DNA of 64,000 nucleotides from Nitrososphaerota archaeon (lineage in GTDB: Archaea > Thermoproteota > Nitrososphaeria > Nitrososphaerales > Nitrosopumilaceae): the NCBI GenBank assembly GCA_021325615.1, contig JAJPGU010000010.1:1-64000 (forward strand), read 5' to 3'. Under the pieces are notes generated by a model that was not told the DNA's origin, did no database searches, and saw only the letters and a program-made list of their open reading frames with translations. A program made the position numbers and the translations under genes. Of the stretch, positions 27,043 through 35,660 are shown one piece after another; position 1 is the stretch's first letter; each line of letters starts with the position of its first letter.

Positions 27043-27504
27043 CTAGTAGTACTTTAGCTCGTTTACATCAAGTATTCTTGTGCAGAACCTGCATCTTAAC
27101 ACTAGGCCGGTCTTGTCGACCACGTCCATCATGGGTTCTATGTCCTCGTCGCTGTTTGATATGCAGTCAGGGTTCGAGCAGCGGAAAATCCTCTCTATCT
27201 CATTTGGAAGCGTGACCCGCCTCTTCTCCACAAGCTTGTACTCCTTGATTATGTTGACTGTCGCCTTGGGTGAGATGAGGGCAAGCTTGTTGGTGTCGGA
27301 ATCTTGGAGGAACCTGTTCTCGACCTTGATGATGTCCTTCTTTGCCACCTTCGAGCTGGGCACGTTGAGGGCTATGGTGATCACGTTTCCGTCCTTGCCG
27401 TCTATTCCTAGGGCGCTGAGCACCTTGAGCCCCTTGCCGCCTTCGATGTGATCAATAACGGTCCCGTTTTTTATTTTCCGGACAATCAAATCTGATTCCG
27501 ACAT
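27043..27504 (-). CDS. pyrI: aspartate carbamoyltransferase regulatory subunit
   Basis: PyrI binds CTP/ATP and a zinc ion and controls the catalytic trimer of aspartate transcarbamoylase. From ATG 27504 the protein has 153 residues, the usual length. The allosteric domain has VRKIKNGTVIDHI and GLKVLSALGI. The C-terminal zinc domain has its four cysteines in RCSNPDC and CRFC. The upstream in-frame extension would run into the pyrB promoter. It is divergent from pyrB rather than in the usual pyrBI operon. Confidence 0.93.
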   Translation of the reverse strand: MSESDLIVRKIKNGTVIDHIEGGKGLKVLSALGIDGKDGNVITIALNVPSSKVAKKDIIKVENRFLQDSDTNKLALISPKATVNIIKEYKLVEKRRVTLPNEIERIFRCSNPDCISNSDEDIEPMMDVVDKTGLVLRCRFCTRILDVNELKYY

Positions 27505-27527
27505 TGGAATAGTTTTTGTACTACTGG

Positions 27528-27536
27528 TATATAATA
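27528..27536. promoter_or_regulatory. TATA-like box between pyrI and pyrB
   Basis: TATATAATA is centred about 28 nt upstream of the pyrI ATG, fitting a leaderless leftward transcript. It is only 11-19 nt from the pyrB ATG, so pyrB must use another, weaker box within the 42-nt gap or share it with a different spacing. Confidence 0.4.
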
Positions 27537-27546
27537 GTGAACTGCG

Positions 27547-28479
27547 ATGGGCAATACTTTTTTCCAAAAAGATATTGTCTCGGTGCGCGATTTTGACAAG
27601 GAAAGGTTCGAGCAGGTCTTCAAGGCCACAGACAAGATAATCGAGATGAACCCAAACGAGCGGAGGGAGCTCGCACGGGGCAGGACCTTGGGATATATCT
27701 TCTTTGAACCAAGCACAAGGACAAGGCTGAGCTTCGAGGCAGCCATGGCATCGCTTGGAGGCACCTCGATAGGGATAGCCGATGCCTCATCTTCATCTGC
27801 AAAGAAGGGCGAGAGTCTTGCGGATACTGTTAGAATAATGTCGCTTTATTCGGATGTCGTGGTGCTACGGCACCAGCTTGACGGGTCAAGCAGGTTTGCG
27901 GCAGAGGTGTCGGAGAAACCGCTCATAAATGCGGGCAGCGGTACAGAGGAGCACCCGACCCAGGCAATACTTGACCTCTATACCATGAGGAAGGAAAAAA
28001 GGCGGATTGACGGCCTGAAGATAGGGATTGTGGGGGACTTGAAGTACGGAAGGACCGTATACTCGCTGCTATACGCCCTTAGCAACTACAAGGTAGACGT
28101 CCGGCTCATATCACCGCCCTCGCTGAAGGTTCGCGCCGACTCGACATACGAGATTAGGAAAAAGCTTGCGTACACGGAGGCCACAGACCTCGAGGAAAAC
28201 CTCGGGGACCTTGATGTGGTTTATGTGACAAGGATTCAGAAGGAGAGGTTTGCAGACACGGAGGAGTACGTCAAGGTAAAGGGCAGCTACAAGATAGGCC
28301 CCGACCTGCTGAAGAAAATGAAGGAGGATGTCATCATAATGCACCCGCTTCCGCGCCTTGACGAGATATCGCACAAGCTTGACTCTACCCCAAACGCCAA
28401 ATACTTCAACCAGGCCAAGTACGGCAAGGACGCAAGGGCGGCACTCCTAGCGCTTGTCCTTAATGAGAATGGTATATAG
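27547..28479 (+). CDS. pyrB: aspartate carbamoyltransferase catalytic subunit
   Basis: The enzyme condenses carbamoyl phosphate and aspartate in pyrimidine synthesis. The 310-residue protein carries the carbamoyl-phosphate motif EPSTRTRLSFEAAM (about 58-71), the 80s-loop SSSAKKGESLADT with its catalytic Ser and Lys, GSGTEEHPTQAILDLYT, and the aspartate-binding MHPLPRLDEI loop. The length is standard. It is divergent from pyrI. Confidence 0.96.
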   Translation: MGNTFFQKDIVSVRDFDKERFEQVFKATDKIIEMNPNERRELARGRTLGYIFFEPSTRTRLSFEAAMASLGGTSIGIADASSSSAKKGESLADTVRIMSLYSDVVVLRHQLDGSSRFAAEVSEKPLINAGSGTEEHPTQAILDLYTMRKEKRRIDGLKIGIVGDLKYGRTVYSLLYALSNYKVDVRLISPPSLKVRADSTYEIRKKLAYTEATDLEENLGDLDVVYVTRIQKERFADTEEYVKVKGSYKIGPDLLKKMKEDVIIMHPLPRLDEISHKLDSTPNAKYFNQAKYGKDARAALLALVLNENGI

Positions 28480-29655
28480 CTACCTGATAATTCCCTGGGC
28501 CTTTAGGAATTTTATCTCCTGCACGACCGAATCGGCCGGAAGGTCGTCGTATATCATGAAGCTCACGCTAGTCTTTACCCACGGCGGGATGTAGTGTCCT
28601 TTGATTCCAAGAACCTCCAGGAGTTTCGAGTCCGAAATCGGGTTGGTCGAAAAACCCGCCCAAGAGGTCAAGGCGGTTTTTGCGTCAAGATAAAAGTACT
28701 GGTCATTATTTGGCGCATAGGAGGGTTTGAATCCCGAGATTGACACGCTGTGCTGGCCGTAAGGCACGTTGAATGCTACGTGCCAGTTCTTGGTGTCATT
28801 GTCGAAGCTGGTAAGCTCGCTTGTCTTGGCACCGTCTATGAGTACCTCGAAGTTTCCCTCGCTTGAGTCGTGCGGGAACATGAAGTTGGCGTAGTAGGGA
28901 ATCTGCCAGGGGTTTGACGCCTTGAGCGAGAGCGTGGATCCGTCGCTTGTAAACTGCTGGTTGGTGAAATACACGATTGAAAGCACATTGAAGTAGAATG
29001 TCTTGCCATGAAGCGGAAGGGAAATCTGTATCGAATTGTCTGTTCCCGGTATGAAGCAGCTATAGTAGTAAACCTGACTGGCGACAGAGGGATCGGGAAT
29101 CATCACAAACTCTGTCTTGTCGCCGACCCCGAGGCTTGGTATGGGCCACGTGTTCTCTACCTCGTCAAGATAGTCGTTGTTTTTGTTGTGGACAAGGGCA
29201 TAGATGCTGATGTTGTGAACGGTATCATTTCCCTTGTTTGTAATGAACCCCGTCAGGTGGCCGTCGGGATATTTTACCAAGGTCTTGTCATAGTTTATCA
29301 CCACGTTAAGGGCCTTGTCGTTTGTTTTAAGAAATGAAACCATGGGTTTTTCAAGGATAGGGTCACCTCCAGTGATCTGCGGAAACCTGAACTTGAAGGG
29401 CATGTCATCAAGCGAAAATATCACGGGAAGGATGCGAGATTCCGAGAACGTGGAGTTTCCGTCCACTACGGTCACTTGTACCTTTGCAAGTACTGTGTTG
29501 ATGCCGGTGTTTTTTACTGCCCCGTAAACGGTATAGGCTCCGTTGCTGTCAAAATGTCCGGCGTATTCCTTGTCTGCAATGTACACCTCGGCACTGGCAG
29601 AATGAAAGAGGACTGCAAGCAAAACTGCGATGGGGAGAACATAAAGAATTTTCAT
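28480..29655 (-). CDS. secreted protein with C-terminal WVK-type surface module (degenerate)
   Basis: The 391-residue protein has a clear signal peptide (residues 1-22, cleaved after SASA) and a beta-rich exterior of FxxxG/immunoglobulin-like strands. Its C-terminal 36-residue segment (IPPWVKTSVSF...LKAQGIIR) is a diverged form of the module seen in the genes at 33792 and 46016. No catalytic motif is visible. It converges on pyrB with abutting stops. Confidence 0.65.
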   Translation of the reverse strand: MKILYVLPIAVLLAVLFHSASAEVYIADKEYAGHFDSNGAYTVYGAVKNTGINTVLAKVQVTVVDGNSTFSESRILPVIFSLDDMPFKFRFPQITGGDPILEKPMVSFLKTNDKALNVVINYDKTLVKYPDGHLTGFITNKGNDTVHNISIYALVHNKNNDYLDEVENTWPIPSLGVGDKTEFVMIPDPSVASQVYYYSCFIPGTDNSIQISLPLHGKTFYFNVLSIVYFTNQQFTSDGSTLSLKASNPWQIPYYANFMFPHDSSEGNFEVLIDGAKTSELTSFDNDTKNWHVAFNVPYGQHSVSISGFKPSYAPNNDQYFYLDAKTALTSWAGFSTNPISDSKLLEVLGIKGHYIPPWVKTSVSFMIYDDLPADSVVQEIKFLKAQGIIR

Positions 29656-29687
29656 TATTTTTTGTATCCCATTAATCTGAACCCGTG

Positions 29688-30071
29688 CTACATAGAAACA
29701 AGCTTGACATTTTCCATCTTCCTGTTGGTCTTAAAGTCGGTTGTCATCATGCCAATCTTTTGCGCATCGCCATGTAGGAGGAAGAGTTCCATGCACTTGT
29801 TTCCGTCCACCTTGCTGTGGAGATGAGTGCCAATGAGGTCCTCGTGGTTGTGCTTGATTCCGGTGACTACCTGCTCGGACTCTTCGTCATGAATTACCAT
29901 CAGTATTGCGTGGATTTGGCCTGTGAGGTTTGCCCTCTGCTTCTCCTCGGATACCAGGTTCCTAATTCCGGCCCTGATTATCTCAGACCTTCCTGAAAAT
30001 CCCATATTTTTTTGGAGTTTGTCTATCTCTGCGAGGATCTCGTCGTTGAGAGATATTGATACTATTGGCAT
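29688..30071 (-). CDS. NikR-like ribbon-helix-helix metal regulator
   Basis: From ATG 30071 the protein is 127 residues. An N-terminal ribbon-helix-helix (VSISLNDEILAEIDKLQKN, then GRSEIIRAGIR) is followed by the ACT-like NikR metal domain. Candidate ligands are His74/His76, His83, His85 and Cys93. In E. coli NikR the ligands are His76, His87, His89 and Cys95, so the spacing here differs by about two residues on each side of the H-x-H. It is divergent from a ZnuABC-type transporter that it probably controls. The metal (Ni, Zn or other) is not certain. Confidence 0.78.
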   Translation of the reverse strand: MPIVSISLNDEILAEIDKLQKNMGFSGRSEIIRAGIRNLVSEEKQRANLTGQIHAILMVIHDEESEQVVTGIKHNHEDLIGTHLHSKVDGNKCMELFLLHGDAQKIGMMTTDFKTNRKMENVKLVSM

Positions 30072-30125
30072 GTGCTCAATATTATTAAGCATCTTATAAG
30101 TTTAGCAATAAAAATTATTAAGATT

Positions 30126-30148
30126 CTAATATTTATTAATAACATTAG
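30126..30148. promoter_or_regulatory. inverted repeat upstream of the metal transporter
   Basis: CTAAT and ATTAG half-sites are separated by 13 nt, with a 10-nt palindrome TTATTAATAA at 30133-30142 inside. The position, 10 nt before the znuA-like ATG, suits a metal-dependent repressor. The region is very A+T-rich, so chance dyads are likely. Confidence 0.3.
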
Positions 30149-30158
30149 GAACCTGAAG

Positions 30159-31145
30159 ATGGTGAATCCTAGTAAGAAGGCTGCCCTAGGCGGCGCGATC
30201 GCTGCCGCAATAATCGCAGCCATATTTGTGCTCACAAGCTACTCGACCCAGGGAAATACCACCCTTGCGGGACAGAACCAGACGGGTCGGGCAAAGCTCA
30301 AGGTAATCGCGTCCTTTTTCCCGATGTATGAATTTGCAAAAAACATAGGAGGGAAAAGGGCCGATGTCAGCGTCTTTATCCCAATAGGTGACGAGCCGCA
30401 TGGCTGGGAGCCACCCACCCAACAGATAGCCATGGTGCAAAATTCTCAACTTTTCATTTACAACGGTGCGGGCATGGAATCGTTCATACCGTCCTTTCTG
30501 GAGAATGGTTCCTTTCCAAACACCACTTTTGTCAAAGCATCTGAAGGAATCCAGATGATGGATGCCGATGTCCAGCACATGGATCCAAGCGAGGCAAAAC
30601 CGGTAATAGAGCAGGGAGGCAAGGATCCCCATGTCTGGAACGACCCCGTTCTTGCGGAAAAGGAGGTGCGCAATATAGCATCAGCCATGGAAAAGGCGGA
30701 TCCAACAGACGCACAATACTATGAGGCTAACGCCAACTCCTACATTGGCAAGCTTGACAAGTTGGACCATGACATAAGGTCTGGGCTTTCTGACTGCAAG
30801 ACTCGCACATTCGTATCATTCCATAACGCATTCAACTACTTTACCCAGCGGTACAACCTGACCGACTACTGGATATCGGGGATTGCCCCCGAAGCCGAGA
30901 TTTCCCCGCAGGACTTGGCAAAGGTGGAAGATGTTGCAAGGCAAAACCATGCGAAGGTTATATTTTCGGAGGATCTTGCCGACCCCAAACTTGCGGAAAC
31001 CCTGGCTGAGGATGTAAACGCCACCACCGAAATCCTCAGCCCGCTAGAGGGAATAAATGAGACCGAGCAGAAGGAGGGCGCGACCTTCATCGGCATGTGG
31101 TATCAGAATCTTGCCGCCCTGCGAGATGCGATGGGATGCCAATGA
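30159..31145 (+). CDS. znuA: metal ABC transporter substrate-binding protein, ZnuA-like
   Basis: The mature protein binds Zn2+ or Mn2+ outside the membrane. From ATG 30159 it is 328 residues, with a Lys-containing N-region and an N-terminal membrane helix (about 8-28) that serves as signal or anchor. An upstream GTG would add an unlikely 29-residue segment. Cluster A-I ligand positions are visible as GDEPHGWEP, KDPHVWNDP, SFHNAFNYF and a late acidic SEDLADPK. The usual long His-rich loop is replaced by a short VQHMDPSEAK. It heads a three-gene importer. Confidence 0.87.
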   Translation: MVNPSKKAALGGAIAAAIIAAIFVLTSYSTQGNTTLAGQNQTGRAKLKVIASFFPMYEFAKNIGGKRADVSVFIPIGDEPHGWEPPTQQIAMVQNSQLFIYNGAGMESFIPSFLENGSFPNTTFVKASEGIQMMDADVQHMDPSEAKPVIEQGGKDPHVWNDPVLAEKEVRNIASAMEKADPTDAQYYEANANSYIGKLDKLDHDIRSGLSDCKTRTFVSFHNAFNYFTQRYNLTDYWISGIAPEAEISPQDLAKVEDVARQNHAKVIFSEDLADPKLAETLAEDVNATTEILSPLEGINETEQKEGATFIGMWYQNLAALRDAMGCQ

Positions 31146-31945
31146 ACGTACTCGACGTCGAAGACGTTTCCGCAAGTCACAATGGGGTCCTTGCAATTAA
31201 CAAGATTTCATTCCATGTGGCAGAGGGCGACCTGCTGGGCATAGTGGGCCCAAACGGCGCGGGAAAGACTACGCTTTTCAGGGCCATCTTGGGACTCCAG
31301 AACTACCAAGGAAAGATCAAGCTGTTTGGCTACGAGGGAAGCCAGTACACATCACTCCTTCCAATGGTTGGCTACGTCCCGCAAAAGGTGAACTTTGAGC
31401 AGAACTTTCCGGCCACAGTATACGACGTTATTGAGATGGGGCTCTTGCCGAAGAAGAAGCTCCGCAGAGGCGCAGATCTCATCCAACGGTGCGGATGCTC
31501 ATGGAACAGAATTTTTGGAGAGTCAAGCAAGGATAGTGAAAAAATAGAAAGAGTCCTTGAGATTGTGGGCCTTGAGCACCTACGTGACAGGAGGATAAGC
31601 GAGCTTTCAGGAGGGGAACAGCAGCGCACCTTCATAGCAAGCGCCCTTGTAAAAGAACCAGTACTCCTGATACTTGACGAGCCCGTTACCGGGGTAGACA
31701 TGGAGGTTCAAAACAAATTCTATTCCGTACTGAGGAGAATAAACAAGGAAAACAGGATTTCCATTGTCTGGGCCTCCCATGACCTCAACGCCATCTCGGA
31801 CCATGCTACAAAGGTGGCATGCATGAACAGGGATCTCTTCTTCCATGGCGAGAAGGAGGAATTCTTCTCAAACAAGGATCTGCTGAAGACCTACTCGGAA
31901 TCGGCGATGCAGATGCACATGCACAACCACAGCCACGAGGTGTAA
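31142..31945 (+). CDS. znuC: metal ABC transporter ATP-binding protein, ZnuC-like, His-rich tail
   Basis: From ATG 31142 (ATGA overlap with the previous stop) the protein is 267 residues. Walker A GPNGAGKTT is at about residues 34-42, the signature is LSGGEQQR, Walker B LLILDEPVTGVD, and the H-loop WASHD. An insertion of about 25 residues (RRGADLIQRCGCSWNRIFGE) interrupts the helical subdomain. The C-terminus ends in a His/Met-rich tail, QMHMHNHSHEV, which could bind the transported metal and sense cytosolic levels. Confidence 0.88.
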   Translation: MNVLDVEDVSASHNGVLAINKISFHVAEGDLLGIVGPNGAGKTTLFRAILGLQNYQGKIKLFGYEGSQYTSLLPMVGYVPQKVNFEQNFPATVYDVIEMGLLPKKKLRRGADLIQRCGCSWNRIFGESSKDSEKIERVLEIVGLEHLRDRRISELSGGEQQRTFIASALVKEPVLLILDEPVTGVDMEVQNKFYSVLRRINKENRISIVWASHDLNAISDHATKVACMNRDLFFHGEKEEFFSNKDLLKTYSESAMQMHMHNHSHEV

Positions 31946-31948
31946 AAG

Positions 31949-32809
31949 ATGCCAGCAGACTTTCTTGCTTATGGTTTCATGCAGCGCGCCCTGATAACTG
32001 GGATCGCAGCCGCTATCTGCTGTGCGATGGTCGGGCTCTACCTCGTGCTGAAAAGATACTCGCTTTTTGGCGACGCACTTTCACACATGGCCTTTGGAGG
32101 GATTGCACTCGGTTATTTCCTCAATGTCTATCCTATATGGACCGCGACCGCCGTCTCAGTCTCTGCCGCCATGGGAATCACAAAGCTAAGGAAGAGCACA
32201 AGGATCTCAGGCGACGCTGCCATCGCAGTAATGCTGTCAGCAGGACTGGGCATGGGCGTCATCCTTGTCAGCGCCTCGCACGGGTTTACCATAGATCTCT
32301 TCAGCTTCCTCTTCGGGAGCGTCCTTCTCACCAACCTGACCGACACCATCTCATTTTTGGGCATAAGCGGCGGAATCATAGCCGTCCTGCTAGCCCTACG
32401 AAAGCCACTGCTGCATTTTACATTTGACGAGGAGCAGGCGAAGATAAACGGCGTTCCTGTGGAAAAGCTGAATTACCTGTTCATCGGCCTTGCCGCGGTG
32501 ACAGTAATCATAACGATGAGGCTTGTCGGGATTCTCCTCATTTCGGCGCTGATAGTTTTGCCTAACATAACAAGCATCATGATGGGAAAAAGCTTTAGGA
32601 AGACCATGGCAATCTCGGTGTCGCTGTCCGTTGCCGCTACAACAAGCGGCATAATCCTGTCCTATCCGCTCAACCTCGCTCCGTCCGGATGCATAGTCAT
32701 GATACTCGTAGCCATGTACGTCGGAACCCTTCTTGCAAGGCGGGCTGGGATTTTCTCAGGCAAGCCGTTATTGCGGGAAATGCAGGCTGGTGCCAGGGAG
32801 AAAAGTTGA
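31949..32809 (+). CDS. znuB: metal ABC transporter permease, ZnuB-like
   Basis: The 286-residue protein has about eight to nine membrane helices and the ABC-3 family landmarks SLFGDALSHMAFGGIALGY (about 34-52) and the LVGILLISALIVLPNI segment. It forms the channel of the metal importer with the upstream binding protein and ATPase. The gap to the ATPase gene is 3 nt. Confidence 0.92.
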   Translation: MPADFLAYGFMQRALITGIAAAICCAMVGLYLVLKRYSLFGDALSHMAFGGIALGYFLNVYPIWTATAVSVSAAMGITKLRKSTRISGDAAIAVMLSAGLGMGVILVSASHGFTIDLFSFLFGSVLLTNLTDTISFLGISGGIIAVLLALRKPLLHFTFDEEQAKINGVPVEKLNYLFIGLAAVTVIITMRLVGILLISALIVLPNITSIMMGKSFRKTMAISVSLSVAATTSGIILSYPLNLAPSGCIVMILVAMYVGTLLARRAGIFSGKPLLREMQAGAREKS

Positions 32810-32812
32810 GTG

Positions 32813-33706
32813 TCAGGGTACCAGCTGCGGAGGGACGGTACTCAGCGATATCGCATGATCGTCAATTAGCGTGCCCACTCCGACGTTGATGCTGCTTATC
32901 CGCACCACAACTTTTGGCAGGTCGTCACTTGTAAGGTTGTACTCCTTGGCAAGCACGTCCTTCACCCTGTCTTGGGTGTTTGACAGCTGGTCAAGGGCTG
33001 AGGGCAGGGTGACGTCAAGGGTGGTCCTCATCATGTTCTGGGGAATCTTTCCAGTGTAGTCCTGTATGATGTAAAACGCTATCTTGTCCACCACTACCTC
33101 GTGCGGGAGGGTATCCAGCGCATTTGCTGTATAGAATACCTGAACCTGCAATGGGTTGGTGTCATAGTTTGAGTTTGAGACAACGATTCCCTTTGAGGAC
33201 TGCAGGACGGAGTTAAATGGCACGTTCATTATGATGAATCCTTCGAGGAAGTTTTGGTCGTAGTCTTCAAGGACCCTCCTTACGTCCTGGCAAGTAAGCC
33301 CAGTGGAGTTTTCAGACCCGAGGTTTATCATTTCGGCGTTTGAGGTGGGGCCGTTGTTTACTACCACATTCCAAAGGACTGTGGTGTCGGACCTCTCCTT
33401 GTTGAACAGGCTCACATCCGTGTCGTAATGCCCAGGCCTGAGCGGGCCTTCGCCGGCAAAGATGGAACCGCACTCGAACTTTGCAGTATACATCACCCCT
33501 GATGGGGCAGATGAGTTGAGGTTTGTTGAATATGATGGAAAGGACGAGCCATTTGCCTCTGCTGACTTGGAGGACTTGCCCGCTTGCTGTCCAGGGGCGC
33601 TCTGCGCAAAAACCGAATCATGTTCTGTTAGGGGGAAACCTACTGCGACTGCGGCCGCAATTCCTAGAATTGCAACAAGCAGGTAGGGCCTGGACCAAAT
33701 TTTCAC
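32813..33706 (-). CDS. secreted protein of unknown function
   Basis: Starting at GTG 33706 the protein is 297 residues with an ideal signal peptide (KIWSRPYLLVAILGIAAAVA, cleaved after VFAQ). The in-frame ATG far upstream would bury this signal. A TATA-like box sits about 25 nt before the GTG. The mature part begins with a Ser/Asn-rich linker and has two halves built of strands and helices. Two cysteines, in FECGSI and LTCQDV, could form a disulfide. I do not recognise the family. Confidence 0.6.
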   Translation of the reverse strand: MKIWSRPYLLVAILGIAAAVAVGFPLTEHDSVFAQSAPGQQAGKSSKSAEANGSSFPSYSTNLNSSAPSGVMYTAKFECGSIFAGEGPLRPGHYDTDVSLFNKERSDTTVLWNVVVNNGPTSNAEMINLGSENSTGLTCQDVRRVLEDYDQNFLEGFIIMNVPFNSVLQSSKGIVVSNSNYDTNPLQVQVFYTANALDTLPHEVVVDKIAFYIIQDYTGKIPQNMMRTTLDVTLPSALDQLSNTQDRVKDVLAKEYNLTSDDLPKVVVRISSINVGVGTLIDDHAISLSTVPPQLVP

Positions 33707-33726
33707 ACCTAGCGTAGGCCGCGCTA

Positions 33727-33735
33727 ATAATATAA
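33727..33735 (-). promoter_or_regulatory. TATA-like box for the secreted-protein gene
   Basis: On the minus strand ATTATATTA lies about 25 nt upstream of GTG 33706. This supports that GTG as a leaderless start. Confidence 0.45.
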
Positions 33736-33791
33736 TGTTAGTGAGGTCGGTTTGGATTTTTTGAAATCCAAGAAAACAGCTAACATTAAAT

Positions 33792-35576
33792 ATGAACCTG
33801 AACACAATTCGAGACAGGTCACCATATTTGAGGAATGTTCTCAAGTTATCATTTTTCGCATTCTTGCTGGTAACGGTAGTTTTCTCCTCCATCCCGCACA
33901 ACGCATTTGGAGACGGCTTTGCAATGGAAAACCTTCCTCCGGCAACAGTAGGAAACAGGCAGGTTCAGGTCTTCATCAAACTCAACCCCCCGATTCTGTT
34001 TCCAAACTCGGGCGTTCAGCCCACGCTCTTCTTCAGGTGGTTTGACGCCAGCACAAACGAAACGATCCAGCACGTCTCCTTCTTTCTTACAGTAACAAAA
34101 CATAACCAGCTGCTCTTCAGGGAACTTCTCCACACCCACACCGGAATTCTCAACATCAATGTAATGCCGACAAACGGCCCCACCTGGCAGGTCTATGCGG
34201 ATCATGAGCCGATCCTCAATGGGTGGGTTCCTGACAACGACGACGATCCGATAGACATTCAAGGCCCCATTCTAAACGAGGGAGGGCTCTACCACTTTAA
34301 CATCCAGATGTTCTCAATAGACTATGACAATAACATATTTGACACCACGGACAACCCCCAGAGCGTGCCAAGCTTTGACGCGTACCTCAGCGTCGGAGAC
34401 GTGTCAAGCCATGATCTCACCTACAAAGGAAACACTTACAACGCCACAGTCATTTCCTACTACGACAAGATAAACGACGACTTTAGCTTTGACCCGTCCA
34501 AGTTGCAGCTCTCCTACTCGATGCCCTTTGACTGGAACATGACAAGGATGGCAAACCAGCCGGTCTTTGTGCATGAGGAAATCCACATCCCGAAGGCCTT
34601 CAAGGAATTTACAAACACGCCCACATATAGCGCGACAATGAACGGCTACCAGATCACCGGGAGGAGGCTGATTGTCGACCCGTACACCTCAGGTAGTACC
34701 GTAATTGCCCACATCCTGCTAAACAAGATAGACATCCAGAACATGGCAAAGACCATGCCAAACGGAACGGACGCGATGACCTTTACGCTTGCGCCGGCCA
34801 AGCCCAATGTCCAGACCTCTAACAGCGCCCTTACCGACTTTGGGGGATGGGGCGTAAAGCTTGGCTGGAACCCGACCGATATAACCGCAAATTCGCAGAA
34901 CAACCTCAACCTATCGTTCTTTGATGCCTTTACTGAAAAGCCCGTAAATGGCGATGTTCACTACGACTTGAAGTTACTGGACAGCAGCGGAAACACAATA
35001 CTCTCCAAGAACAACCTGGTCGCAAAGAACTCCGTGGACACGCAGAGCCTCAACCTGCCGGGTAACGGGATCTATACGCTGGAGGCCAACATAACATCCG
35101 TGGTTGGACCGACCGGCCTTCCCGACACCTCTAGGGTAGGCATGGCAAGGGGCAACCTTGTGATCCCGTCCACCGTGACCCAAGATTCAGGCGTCATAGC
35201 CCTTGCGGGAGGGTCAGGCAGCGGACAACCTGCGTCTCCAAGCAGCCCATCATCCCCAACCGGGCTAGTCAATACTACCACTACCACACCCGCCAGTACG
35301 GGCCAGATATCAATACCCCAATGGGTCAAGAACAATGCCAAGTGGTGGTCACAAAACTCCATCGACGACTCGACATTTGCATCCGGGATACAGTATCTAA
35401 TCAAGCAGGGAATAATCCAGATACCTCCAACGCAGGCGGGACAGGCATCGCCAGGAGTCCAGATACCACAGTGGGTAAAGACCAATGCCGGGTGGTGGGC
35501 CAACGGGCAGATTGACGACCAGACTTTCGTTGCCGGCATTCAGTACATGATAAAGATTGGAATAATCTCAGTCTAG
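33792..35576 (+). CDS. secreted surface protein with two C-terminal WVK-IDD modules
   Basis: The 594-residue protein has a signal peptide (cleavage about residue 40, after NAFG), a long beta-rich domain with several Asn-x-Ser/Thr sites, a Ser/Pro/Thr-rich linker (about 470-505), and two 37-residue repeats at the C-terminus. Each repeat reads IPQWVK-x-NA-x-WW...IDD-x-TF...GIQY-x-I-x-x-GII. Such modules are common at the ends of exported thaumarchaeal proteins and may bind the cell envelope. No enzyme motif was found. Confidence 0.72.
   Translation: MNLNTIRDRSPYLRNVLKLSFFAFLLVTVVFSSIPHNAFGDGFAMENLPPATVGNRQVQVFIKLNPPILFPNSGVQPTLFFRWFDASTNETIQHVSFFLTVTKHNQLLFRELLHTHTGILNINVMPTNGPTWQVYADHEPILNGWVPDNDDDPIDIQGPILNEGGLYHFNIQMFSIDYDNNIFDTTDNPQSVPSFDAYLSVGDVSSHDLTYKGNTYNATVISYYDKINDDFSFDPSKLQLSYSMPFDWNMTRMANQPVFVHEEIHIPKAFKEFTNTPTYSATMNGYQITGRRLIVDPYTSGSTVIAHILLNKIDIQNMAKTMPNGTDAMTFTLAPAKPNVQTSNSALTDFGGWGVKLGWNPTDITANSQNNLNLSFFDAFTEKPVNGDVHYDLKLLDSSGNTILSKNNLVAKNSVDTQSLNLPGNGIYTLEANITSVVGPTGLPDTSRVGMARGNLVIPSTVTQDSGVIALAGGSGSGQPASPSSPSSPTGLVNTTTTTPASTGQISIPQWVKNNAKWWSQNSIDDSTFASGIQYLIKQGIIQIPPTQAGQASPGVQIPQWVKTNAGWWANGQIDDQTFVAGIQYMIKIGIISV
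35313..35423 (+). repeat. WVK-IDD module, copy 1
   Basis: 37 codons beginning IPQWVKNNAKWW, with SIDDSTF in the middle and ending KQGIIQI. It is in phase with copy 2, 150 nt downstream. Confidence 0.8.
35463..35573 (+). repeat. WVK-IDD module, copy 2
   Basis: 37 codons beginning IPQWVKTNAGWW, with QIDDQTF in the middle and ending just before the stop codon. About 24 of 37 residues match copy 1. Confidence 0.8.
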
Positions 35577-35622
35577 GACCATTGCAGGATATGCCGTCCG
35601 AGGCTCGGAGGGCCGCGGCAGG

Positions 35623-35636
35623 AATTATATTTATAG
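35623..35636 (+). promoter_or_regulatory. TATA-like box for the rhomboid gene
   Basis: An A/T stretch containing TTATATTTATA is centred about 30 nt before the rhomboid ATG and stands out from the G+C-rich sequence just upstream. Confidence 0.5.
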
Positions 35637-35660
35637 AAACCACCTCTTAACCTCTCGTCC

